Assembly: GCA_900544975.1 (NCBI GenBank)
Contig: UQXI01000001.1
Span: forward strand, 62,001 to 126,000
Direction: 5' to 3'
Source of the DNA: an uncultured Eubacteriales bacterium
Lineage (GTDB): Bacteria; Bacillota; Clostridia; Oscillospirales; Oscillospiraceae
Length of the DNA: 64,000 nucleotides
Below, in pieces: positions 32,624 through 40,234 of the stretch. The position numbers were made by a program, and so were the translations under genes. Below the pieces are notes generated by a model. It worked only from the letters and a program-made list of their open reading frames with translations, had not been told where the DNA came from and made no database searches. Within the stretch, counting starts at the first letter, position 1. Every line of letters begins with the position of its first letter.

Positions 32624-33712
32624 ATGGATCTGATTTCCGACCGTCGGGCCCTGCACCGGATTCCGGAACTGGACCGGGACCTGCCGGAAACCCTGGGCTA
32701 TCTCCGGTCCGTCCTGGAGCCTCTGCCCTGCCTGCTGTTCTCCCCGGCAAAAAGCGCCCTATGCGCCTTCTTTGATTTTGGACAGGATCACAGCCTGGCC
32801 TTTCGGGCGGATATGGACGCCCTGCCAGTGGCAGAGGAGACGGGGCTGCCTTTTGCCTCTTGCCACCCCGGTAGGATGCACGCCTGCGGCCACGATGGCC
32901 ACATGGCCATTGTCCTCGAGCTGGCCCGGCGTCTGGCCCGGCAGCGCAGCCTCCCCCACAACGTGCTTTTGGTCTTCCAGCCTGCCGAGGAGACCACCGG
33001 CGGAGCCCGGGCCATTTGTGAAACCGGGGTTTTCGCCCAGTATCGCACCCGGGCCATCTTTGGCCTGCACCTGTGGCCGGACCTTCCGGCAGGAGTCCTC
33101 GCCTCCATGCCCGGCGGGATGATGTGCCGCTCCTCCGAGGTGACCCTCTCCGTCACCGGCCAGAGCGCCCATGTGGCCCGGGCCAGTCTGGGCCGGGACG
33201 CCCTGGAGGCCGCGGCCCGGTGGTATCTGGCAGCCCTGGACCAAGAGCGGCAACTCCCGCCGGGGGAGCCCCGGCTTTTGAAATTCGGCAGGTTTCAGGC
33301 CGGGACCGTTCGCAACGCCCTGGCCGGTTCTGCCCGGCTGGAGGGGACCCTGCGGGCCTTCCGGGACCCGGTGTTTGACCGGCTGCGGAATACGCTAGAG
33401 ACCCTGGCCGAGGAAATTGCCGCAGACAGCGGCTGTTCCCTGAATCTCACCTTCTCAGAGGGCTACCCGGCGGTGTGGAATCCACCGGAGCTTTTGGCTC
33501 AGGTGGAGGCACTCTGGCCCCTGACCCGGATGGACCGGCCGGTGCTCATCACCGAGGACTTCTCCTGGTACCAGCGGTACCTGCCAGGCCTCTTCTTCTT
33601 CCTGGGCTGCGGTCCGGCCCCTGCGCTGCACAGCCCCGGTTTCCAATTTGACGAAGGGGTGCTGTCCAGAGGGGTGGATCTCTTTGCCCGCATTGCGGAG
33701 GAATTTGTATGA
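32624..33712 (+). CDS. M20-family amidohydrolase, probable N-acetyl-diaminopimelate deacetylase
   Basis: A 362-residue M20D peptidase-like enzyme. I take ATG 32624 as the start because GGAGG is seven bases before it; the ATG at 32618 abuts the site. Metal-binding motifs are visible: FRADMDALPVAEETGLPFAS near 60, MHACGHDGHMA near 85, and QPAEETTGGA near 120 with the catalytic Glu pair. The place in the dap cluster, beside dapH and an aminotransferase, supports removal of the acetyl group from N-acetyl-LL-DAP. The sequence alone cannot exclude another N-acyl amino acid substrate. Confidence 0.85.
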   Translation: MDLISDRRALHRIPELDRDLPETLGYLRSVLEPLPCLLFSPAKSALCAFFDFGQDHSLAFRADMDALPVAEETGLPFASCHPGRMHACGHDGHMAIVLELARRLARQRSLPHNVLLVFQPAEETTGGARAICETGVFAQYRTRAIFGLHLWPDLPAGVLASMPGGMMCRSSEVTLSVTGQSAHVARASLGRDALEAAARWYLAALDQERQLPPGEPRLLKFGRFQAGTVRNALAGSARLEGTLRAFRDPVFDRLRNTLETLAEEIAADSGCSLNLTFSEGYPAVWNPPELLAQVEALWPLTRMDRPVLITEDFSWYQRYLPGLFFFLGCGPAPALHSPGFQFDEGVLSRGVDLFARIAEEFV

Positions 33713-34830
33713 CGGAACTCAACCACAACCTGCGCGGCCTGGCCCTGGGGGGCATTCGCCGCTTCACCACTCTGGCCCAGGAGCGGGGGGACTGTATCCT
33801 CCTCACCCTGGGAGAGCCGGAATTCGACACCCCCGGCCCCATCCGCCAGGCCTGCAAAGACGCCCTGGACCGAGGGCGGACCCATTACACCGAAAACCGG
33901 GGAGACCTGGCCCTGCGCCAGGCCATCTCCCGGTTCGAGCGCCAGAGCCGGGGCCTGGACTACGCTCCAGAGGAAATTCTCATTACCCTGGGGGCCACGG
34001 AGGCCATCTACACCGCCCTCACCGGCGTCCTCAATCCGGGGGATGAAGTGATCATCCCCACCCCGGCGTTCAGCCTGTATGACACCGTGACCCGCATGGC
34101 CGGAGCCGTGCCGGCGCCGGTGGATACCACAGAAAACGGCTTCCAGCTCACCGCCGCCGCCCTGGAAGCAGCGCTCACACCCAAAACCAAGGTTTTGATC
34201 CTCAACTCCCCCAACAACCCCACCGGCGTCATCTACACCCCGGAGCACCTTGCCGCCATCGACCGGCTGACCCAAGACCGGGATCTGTTCGTCCTCTGTG
34301 ACGACGTGTACTGGGGACTCAGCCCCTGCCCTACCTTCTCTCAGCTGACCCACCGGAAGGACCGGATCCTGGCCGTCCAGAGCTTCTCCAAGCCCTATGC
34401 CATGACCGGCTGGCGGGCAGGTTACCTCATGGCCCCCCGGGAGATTCTGGACCGGCTGGCAGTGCTGCACAGCCACGCCGTCACCTGCGCCCCGACCATG
34501 ATCCAGGAGGCCTGCCTGGCGGCCCTGGAGTGGGATCCAGGGGAAATGGCCCGGGCCTATGAAGCCCGCCGGGCCTACGTCTGCCACCGCCTGGAGACCA
34601 TGGGCCTGCCCTGTGCCCGGCCAGAAGGCGCCTTCTACGTCTTCCCCTCCATTGGCAGCCGGTCTTCGGAGGCGTTTTGCCTCCGCCTCATTCAGGAGGC
34701 CGGTGTGGCCGCCGTCCCCGGGACCGTCTTCGGTACCGAGGGATACGTACGCCTGTCCTACTGCTGCTCCATGGAAGACCTTCGGGAGGCCATGGACCGG
34801 CTGGAGAATTTTCTGCAAATATCCGGTTAA
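33709..34830 (+). CDS. Class I/II aminotransferase, probable N-acetyl-LL-DAP aminotransferase (PatA-like)
   Basis: A 373-residue PLP enzyme. NSPNNPTGVIYTPE near 163-176 and the Schiff-base lysine in SFSKPYAMTGWRAGY near 226-240 are canonical for fold-type I aminotransferases. It overlaps the preceding gene by four bases (ATGA). In the acetylated branch an aminotransferase converts N-acetyl-2-amino-6-oxopimelate to N-acetyl-LL-DAP; the context fits this exactly. General aromatic or aspartate specificity is the alternative. Confidence 0.88.
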   Translation: MTELNHNLRGLALGGIRRFTTLAQERGDCILLTLGEPEFDTPGPIRQACKDALDRGRTHYTENRGDLALRQAISRFERQSRGLDYAPEEILITLGATEAIYTALTGVLNPGDEVIIPTPAFSLYDTVTRMAGAVPAPVDTTENGFQLTAAALEAALTPKTKVLILNSPNNPTGVIYTPEHLAAIDRLTQDRDLFVLCDDVYWGLSPCPTFSQLTHRKDRILAVQSFSKPYAMTGWRAGYLMAPREILDRLAVLHSHAVTCAPTMIQEACLAALEWDPGEMARAYEARRAYVCHRLETMGLPCARPEGAFYVFPSIGSRSSEAFCLRLIQEAGVAAVPGTVFGTEGYVRLSYCCSMEDLREAMDRLENFLQISG

Positions 34831-34905
34831 TATGCACCTATGATCTGTGCGCAGCGCCCCGAACAACAAGGACCCTGCGCACCACAGAGAGAAAGGAGAA
34901 TCCTC

Positions 34906-35796
34906 ATGAAACAAGAGATCTTCCGCGGCATCGCCACCGCCTTGGCCACCCCCATGGACCTGGACGGAACCATCGATTTTGAAGCCTACGGCCGTCTCAT
35001 CGACTGGCAAATCGAATCCGGCATCGCCGGGCTCGTGGCCTGCGGCACCACCGGCGAGAGCGCCACCATGACAGAAGCGGAGCACAAAGAGGTCATCCGC
35101 TTTACCGTGGAGCGGGCGGCAGGCCGGGTACCGGTCATCGCCGGCACCGGCAGCAACTGCACCGCCAAGGCCGTGGCCATGACCCAATACGCCTGCTCTG
35201 TGGGAGCCAGCGCCTGCCTGCTGGTAACCCCCTATTACAACAAGGCCACCCAGGCGGGACTCATCGCCCACTACACCGCCATCGCCGACGCTTCGGACAA
35301 GCCCCTCATCCTCTACAATGTCCCCTCCCGCACCGGCTGCAACCTGCAACCCGCCACCTGCGCCGCCCTGGGGAAGCATCCCCGGATCGCCGCCGTGAAG
35401 GAAGCCTCCGGCAACATCGGTCAGATTGTGGAGGTGGCCGCCCTGGCAGGAGACTGCCTGGCCATCTATTCCGGCAATGACGATCACATCGTGCCCGTCC
35501 TGTCCATGGGCGGCTCCGGCTGTATTTCCGTGCTGTCCAACGTGGTTCCCCGGGAGGCCCAGGCCATTTGCGACCGGTTCTTCGCCGGGGACGTGGCGGG
35601 CGCGGCGGCCCTGCAATGCCAGCTCCTGCCTCTGGTGAACGCCCTCTTCTCGGAAGTCAACCCCATTCCCGTAAACGCCGCTTTGGCGGCCATGGGCTTT
35701 GGCAAGGGCGGCGTCCGCCTGCCCCTCACGCCCATGGAAGACTGCCGCCGGGCGGTGCTCCTGGAGGAAATGAAACGGCTGGGGGTCCTGGCATGA
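34906..35796 (+). CDS. dapA: 4-hydroxy-tetrahydrodipicolinate synthase
   Basis: A 296-residue TIM-barrel lyase that condenses pyruvate with aspartate semialdehyde. It starts MKQEIFRGIATALATPMDLD at ATG 34906 with AAAGGAG before it. CGTTGESATMTEAEH near 45 binds substrate, YYNKATQAGLIAHY near 107 contains the catalytic Tyr region, and IAAVKEASGN near 162 carries the Schiff-base lysine. The stop overlaps the dapB start. An open frame upstream of 34906 is not DapA-like. Confidence 0.96.
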   Translation: MKQEIFRGIATALATPMDLDGTIDFEAYGRLIDWQIESGIAGLVACGTTGESATMTEAEHKEVIRFTVERAAGRVPVIAGTGSNCTAKAVAMTQYACSVGASACLLVTPYYNKATQAGLIAHYTAIADASDKPLILYNVPSRTGCNLQPATCAALGKHPRIAAVKEASGNIGQIVEVAALAGDCLAIYSGNDDHIVPVLSMGGSGCISVLSNVVPREAQAICDRFFAGDVAGAAALQCQLLPLVNALFSEVNPIPVNAALAAMGFGKGGVRLPLTPMEDCRRAVLLEEMKRLGVLA

Positions 35797-36524
35797 AGAT
35801 CCTTATAAACGGCGCCGCAGGCGCAATGGGGCTGGAGCTTTGCCGCCTGCTGCAAGCGCATTACGCCGGCGGCGAAGTCGCCGCTCTGGTGGATCCCAAA
35901 GGCGGTCAGGGCATCTATCCCAGCTTTTCCCAAGTTCCGGATGTCCAGGGCACAGTGTTGGATTTCTCCTTTCACACCGCCACTGGCGCCGCCGTAGACT
36001 ATGCCGTAGACCACGGCCTGCCTCTGGTGGTGGGGACCACCGGCCACGCCCAGGAAGAGCGGGACCACATTTTGGCTGCCGCCAGCCGGATTCCCCTCTT
36101 TTACTCCGGCAACATGAGTCTGGGGATTGCGGTCCTGTGCCGCCTGGTGAAAGACGCCGTCCGCTTCTTCCCCCAGGCCGACGTGGAGATTCTGGAGGTT
36201 CACCACAACCGAAAGGCCGACGCCCCCAGCGGTACGGCCCTGATGCTGGCCGAGGCCGTCCGGAGCCAGCGCCCGGAGGCCACCGTCCTCTGCGGCCGGT
36301 CCGGCGCCAGCAAGCGGAGCTCTGGGGAAATCGGCATTTCCTCGGTACGTCTGGGCAACACCGTGGGCATTCACGAGGTGATGATCTCCACCGGCACCCA
36401 GACCCTCACCCTAAAGCATGAGGCCCACGACCGGGGTCTTCTGGCCCAGGGCGCTTTGGACGCCGCCGCCTTCCTCCAGGGAAAGGCCCCAGGGCTGTAC
36501 ACCATGGAGGATTTGGTCAAATAA
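35793..36524 (+). CDS. dapB: 4-hydroxy-tetrahydrodipicolinate reductase
   Basis: A 243-residue reductase, the expected size. It begins MKILINGAAGAMGLELCRLL (Rossmann glycine motif); VGTTGHAQEE near 80, the active-site block EILEVHHNRKADAPSGTAL near 131-149 (catalytic His and Lys), and ISSVRLGNTVGIHEVMI near 178 are all present. Its ATG overlaps the dapA stop (ATGA), so the two are co-translated. Confidence 0.96.
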   Translation: MKILINGAAGAMGLELCRLLQAHYAGGEVAALVDPKGGQGIYPSFSQVPDVQGTVLDFSFHTATGAAVDYAVDHGLPLVVGTTGHAQEERDHILAAASRIPLFYSGNMSLGIAVLCRLVKDAVRFFPQADVEILEVHHNRKADAPSGTALMLAEAVRSQRPEATVLCGRSGASKRSSGEIGISSVRLGNTVGIHEVMISTGTQTLTLKHEAHDRGLLAQGALDAAAFLQGKAPGLYTMEDLVK

Positions 36525-36539
36525 CCCCAATCCGCCAGC

Positions 36540-36575
36540 GTAGGGAATGGGCACACCCTTTCCCATAGGTCCGGA
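36540..36575. repeat. REP-like palindrome between dapB and lysC
   Basis: GCGTAGGGAATGGGCACACCCTTTCCCATAGG (split here as GTAGGGAATGGG and CCCTTTCCCAT) forms an imperfect hairpin and opens with the same GTAGGG seen in other repeats of the window. It lies inside the dap operon and might attenuate or stabilise the transcript. Confidence 0.45.
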
Positions 36576-36640
36576 GACGCGAAGCCGTCCGAGGCATGGG
36601 CCCTGTGGCTCCGCCGGACTTGTCAAGGAGACATGGAACC

Positions 36641-37951
36641 ATGATAACAGCCAAATTTGGCGGCACCTCTTTGTGTGACGCCTCACACTTTCAAACGGTC
36701 CGGGAGATTCTCTCCCGGCGGGAAGACCGCCGGTTTGTGGTGGTCTCCGCCCCAGGCAAGCGGTTTGGAGACGACGTCAAAATCACCGACCAGCTCTACC
36801 GCTGCCATCAGGAGGCCCGACAGGGGGGCCAGGTGGAGGCAGCCTTTGCTCCCGTGGCCACCCGTTTCCGGGAAATCGTGGCAGGGCTTGGCCTCAGCCT
36901 GGACCTGGAGGAGGAATTCCGGGCCACCCTCTGGGCCATGGAGCGGGGCGCGGGCCAGGCATTTTGCGCCAGCCGGGGAGAGTACTTCAGCGCCAGAATC
37001 ATGGCCGCCCTGTTGGACCTGCCCTTCCTGGACCCGGCCCAGTGCACCTTTTTCGACCAAAGCGGCCAATTTGACGGGGAAGCCGCCCAGGATACCCTGG
37101 CGGAGAAGCTCCGAGGGCTGCCCGGCGCGGTGATGCCGGGCTTCTACGGTGGAATGCCGGACGGGGCCGTAGCCACCTTCTCCCGGGGTGGTTCGGACAT
37201 CTCCGGGGCCATCCTGGCCCGGGCCTCCGGCTCGGCGGTCTATGAGAATTGGACCGACGTCTCCGGGGTTCTGGCCGCAGATCCCCGGGTGATTGCAGCG
37301 CCCCCACCCATCGGAACCATGACCTATGTGGAGGTCCGGGAGCTGGCCTATCTGGGCGCCACAGTCCTCCACGAGGACGCCATCTACCCGGTCAAAGCCG
37401 CCGGTATCCCCATTCATATTTGCAACACCATGGATCCCGAAGCCCCGGGCACCTGGATTGTGGCCCAGGCCCGGGAACCGGCGGGCGCCATCACCGGCCT
37501 GGCCGGCCGCCGGGGCTACTCCGCCATTCAGGTGGAGAAGGAGCGCTCCAACAGCGAGGTGGGCTATTGTCGAAAAATCCTGTCCTGCCTGGAGCGAAAC
37601 GGGGTACCCTTTGAGCACCTGGCCACAGGCATCGGCAGCGTCTCCCTGGTGGCTCAGACCGAGCTCCTGGAGCCTCACCGGCAACAGCTCCTTTCGGACG
37701 TGGAGGCCGCCGTCCACCCAGACAGCCTGCAAATTTGTGACGGCCTGTCCATGATTGCCGTGGTGGGCCGGGGCATGGCAGGACAGCCGCACCTGGCCTC
37801 CCAGCTCTTTGCCGCCGTGGGGGAAGCCGGCGTCAACATCCGGCTCATCGACCAGGGCACCAAAGAGCTGAACATCGTCCTGGGCGTGGACGACCAGGAC
37901 TATGAGACCGCCATGCAAGCCATTTTTAACAGCTTTTTCCCCAAAAAATAA
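36641..37951 (+). CDS. lysC: Aspartate kinase
   Basis: A 436-residue monofunctional aspartokinase, first step from aspartate to lysine, threonine and methionine. It begins MITAKFGGTSLCDASHFQTV; KFGGTS is the family signature. FSRGGSDISGAILARA near 186 and WTDVSGVLAADPR near 210 bind nucleotide and aspartate. Two C-terminal ACT domains (about 290-436) suggest feedback control by lysine or threonine. ATG 36641 is chosen; the ATG at 36633 runs into a stop after three codons. Position after dapB links it to lysine/DAP supply. Confidence 0.95.
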   Translation: MITAKFGGTSLCDASHFQTVREILSRREDRRFVVVSAPGKRFGDDVKITDQLYRCHQEARQGGQVEAAFAPVATRFREIVAGLGLSLDLEEEFRATLWAMERGAGQAFCASRGEYFSARIMAALLDLPFLDPAQCTFFDQSGQFDGEAAQDTLAEKLRGLPGAVMPGFYGGMPDGAVATFSRGGSDISGAILARASGSAVYENWTDVSGVLAADPRVIAAPPPIGTMTYVEVRELAYLGATVLHEDAIYPVKAAGIPIHICNTMDPEAPGTWIVAQAREPAGAITGLAGRRGYSAIQVEKERSNSEVGYCRKILSCLERNGVPFEHLATGIGSVSLVAQTELLEPHRQQLLSDVEAAVHPDSLQICDGLSMIAVVGRGMAGQPHLASQLFAAVGEAGVNIRLIDQGTKELNIVLGVDDQDYETAMQAIFNSFFPKK

Positions 37952-37965
37952 GGAGGATCTAACAT

Positions 37966-38391
37966 ATGGAATACAAAAAATTCGGAAATACCCTGATTGT
38001 CCGGCTGGACCGGGGGGAGGAGATTGTGGAGCGGCTCCTGGAGCTGGCCCGCCGGGAGCACATCACCCTGGCCTGCGTCCATGGCCTGGGAGCCGCAGAC
38101 CAGGTGACCGTGGGCGTCTACTTCCCCGCCACCAAGGAGTACAAATCCAATTCGTTTGAAGGAGAATACGAAATCATCTCCCTCCACGGCACCCTCACCA
38201 CCCAGCAGGGCCAGCCTTACGGCCACTTCCACATGAGCATCGGCGACGAGGAGGGCCGGGTGTTTGGCGGTCACCTGAACCGGGCCGTCATCAGCGCCAC
38301 CTGTGAGCTGGTCATCACCCTGTTGGACGGCCGGGTGGAGCGGGTCATGGATCCGGAAATTGGCCTCAACCTCATGACATTTGAGGCATAG
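37966..38391 (+). CDS. PPC-domain (DUF296) DNA-binding-like protein
   Basis: A 141-residue protein of the PCC/PPC (DUF296) family, which in bacteria consists of the PPC domain alone. FGNTLIVRLDRGEEIVERLL near the start, ITLACVHGLGAADQVTVGVY near 42, and GQPYGHFHMSIGDEEGRVFGGHL near 84 (split; with the family His residues) are characteristic. ATG 37966 has AAGGAGG eight bases before it, 15 bp after lysC, so it is part of the same operon. Its function in bacteria is unclear; despite the name, DNA binding is not established. Confidence 0.88.
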   Translation: MEYKKFGNTLIVRLDRGEEIVERLLELARREHITLACVHGLGAADQVTVGVYFPATKEYKSNSFEGEYEIISLHGTLTTQQGQPYGHFHMSIGDEEGRVFGGHLNRAVISATCELVITLLDGRVERVMDPEIGLNLMTFEA

Positions 38392-38466
38392 GCCATCCCA
38401 ACTGTGCATAGCCTTCTGCCTTCCTGGAAATACTACAGCCATCCACGAAAAAAGGGAGGCTTGCAT

Positions 38467-38673
38467 ATGGATACCCTTGCGCTCATTCTCTCCATCATCG
38501 GCGCCGTCAACTGGGGCCTGGTGGGAATCTGTCAGTTTGACCTGGTAGCCTGGCTGTTTGGCGGGCAGACCGGTGTGGTCAGCCGTATCATTTATACCCT
38601 GGTGGGTCTGGCTGGGCTCTGGTGTGTCAGTCTGCTGTTCCGTCGGCAAAACCACGTCGGCATCGCAGACTGA
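38467..38673 (+). CDS. DUF378 small membrane protein
   Basis: A 68-residue protein with two membrane helices (LALILSIIGAVNWGLVGICQ and RIIYTLVGLAGLWCVSLLF). The NWGLVG motif is diagnostic for DUF378 (YuzA-like). GGGAGG precedes ATG 38467. It is the last gene of the plus-strand group, 75 bp after the PPC gene. Function unknown. Confidence 0.9.
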   Translation: MDTLALILSIIGAVNWGLVGICQFDLVAWLFGGQTGVVSRIIYTLVGLAGLWCVSLLFRRQNHVGIAD

Positions 38674-38726
38674 GTTTGCCACATCCTTTCCGGTATTTTA
38701 CGCAAAAGCAGTGTAAAATACACAGG

Positions 38727-38852
38727 TGGGGCCTGCTGCAACGGGATTGGCCCAGACCGTCCCCCACGGGATCTTGCCCATGACGCTGTGTCTTGGCAAG
38801 ATCCTGTAGGGGCGAGTCTGGACGCATCCGCCTTGCAGCAGGCCCCATTTTT
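38727..38852. terminator. Long nested hairpin between convergent genes
   Basis: The outer 15-bp perfect stem pairs TGGGGCCTGCTGCAA (38727-38741) with 38833-38847, followed by TTTTTTT. Between the arms lie an inner hairpin (GGATCTTGCC with GGCAAGATCC) and a GTAGGGGCG...CGTCC repeat piece. It reads as an ordinary terminator whose loop has been expanded by a REP-like element. Confidence 0.75.
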
Positions 38853-38861
38853 TTGAATTTG

Positions 38862-40109
38862 TTAGTTTACCCGCACAATGCAGGTATAGGTAGTCCCCTC
38901 ATAGGTCGTGGTAATCTCCGTGTAGCCGGAGCCCACGGCGGTGATGGTATTGCCATCCACGGTGCAGACATTGCTGTTGCCGGCAGACCAGGTCACATCC
39001 AGGGTCTGCCCGTCGCCATCGCGCAGGCGCAGGGTGAAGCTCTCGTCGACATCCAGGGTCACATCGGTGTGGCTGATGACCGCTTCGGCGTCCTCCACAT
39101 CCTCAAAGTTGCAGCGCACCACACAGGTGAACTCCTGTCCCTCATAAACCGCCCGAATGTGGGTGGTGCCTGGGCCCTTGGCTGTTACCACACCGTTTTC
39201 CACGGTGGCAATCGCCTCATCCTCGCTGGACCACTGCAACTGGCTTCCTGCCAGAGATCCAACCGTCAGACGGGCCGTCTCCCCCTTCTGGAAGAGGGTG
39301 ATATCGGTAGCGCTCAAGGTCAGCTTGCTGGTGGGCTCCGTGGTTTCCCCAGGCTCACTGGTAGGCTCACTGGTAGACTCACCGGGAACCTCTGTGGGGG
39401 CCTCCGGGGCGGTGCTCTCAGCCGGTGTAAAGGCGCAGGTGACGGTACACACGGCGCTGGCCTGACCGCAGGTCACCGTAATCGTCGCCTGACCCGGCCC
39501 CACTGCCTCCACCCGCCCCTCCGGGGACACGGTAGCAACCGAAGGATGGTCCGAGACAAACTGCAGCGCCTCTGTGGCGTCCACCGGGGTCTTAGCCACA
39601 TGCAGGGTCTGGCTCTGCCCCTGGGCCGTCAGGGTCAGGGAGGTCTCCATGGCCAGGCTCACGCATGGCACCGTCTCGCTGGTGGGCGGCGTGGTGACAA
39701 CCGGCTGATCGGCACTGCTCCAATGTGGACCCAGAATCCGGTATCCGGCGTACAGCAGCAGGCACACCACGAAAATCCCCAAAATCACACAAATCGTCTT
39801 ATCCCGCCGGGATACCTTCCCAGCGTAGCGGCCTTTGGCATGCCCATCCTGAGGCGGAGCCTCCCGCTGCTCTGGCACAGGCTTGCCCTTGGGCTTTTTT
39901 TTCTGGGGTATGTCCGGAATCGGGATGGTGGGCGCTTTGGGCGTCTCTTCCGGGGCCAGGGCGTCGGCCTGTTCCCCGGATGGCTCTTGATACGGCTTGC
40001 TGTTTTCCGGTGAATAGGGGCTGCCGCAAATGGAGCATGCCCCTTTTTCTGCGTCGTAAACGGTGCCGCAATACTCACATATGACTTTCTTCAAAAAATA
40101 TCCCTCCAT
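38862..40109 (-). CDS. Membrane protein with cytoplasmic zinc ribbon and extracellular Ig-like (BIG2) domains
   Basis: A 415-residue protein from ATG 40109, or 410 from TTG 40094, which has GGAGGG at a better distance. The N-terminal CEYCGTVYDAEKGACSICGS is a zinc ribbon (two CxxC). A charged proline-rich linker follows to about 95, then one membrane helix (about 105-125, TICVILGIFVVCLLLYAGY). Outside are three BIG2-type Ig-like domains (about 145-225, 255-335, 340-415) with a Thr/Ser/Pro/Glu linker (SEPTSEPGETTEPTS) between the first and second. It is divergent from the pseudokinase gene with 125 bp between starts; the two share the zinc-ribbon/kinase, single helix, Ig/Fn3 layout and may work together. 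Function unknown. Confidence 0.85.
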   Translation of the reverse strand: MEGYFLKKVICEYCGTVYDAEKGACSICGSPYSPENSKPYQEPSGEQADALAPEETPKAPTIPIPDIPQKKKPKGKPVPEQREAPPQDGHAKGRYAGKVSRRDKTICVILGIFVVCLLLYAGYRILGPHWSSADQPVVTTPPTSETVPCVSLAMETSLTLTAQGQSQTLHVAKTPVDATEALQFVSDHPSVATVSPEGRVEAVGPGQATITVTCGQASAVCTVTCAFTPAESTAPEAPTEVPGESTSEPTSEPGETTEPTSKLTLSATDITLFQKGETARLTVGSLAGSQLQWSSEDEAIATVENGVVTAKGPGTTHIRAVYEGQEFTCVVRCNFEDVEDAEAVISHTDVTLDVDESFTLRLRDGDGQTLDVTWSAGNSNVCTVDGNTITAVGSGYTEITTTYEGTTYTCIVRVN

Positions 40110-40184
40110 TACGCTGTCCTCTGCCTCCAGATCGGCTCGACCATATCATACCATTTTCCCGTCCATAAAACAACTACAATCCTG

Positions 40185-40213
40185 TTGCTTTTTTCGGTTT
40201 TTTCGCTTATGAT
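40185..40213 (+). promoter_or_regulatory. Promoter for the pseudokinase gene
   Basis: TTGCTT (40185-40190), 17 bp and TATGAT (40208-40213), 21 bp before the start codon region. Confidence 0.55.
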
Positions 40214-40234
40214 ATAGGGTAGTCAAAGGAGGCG

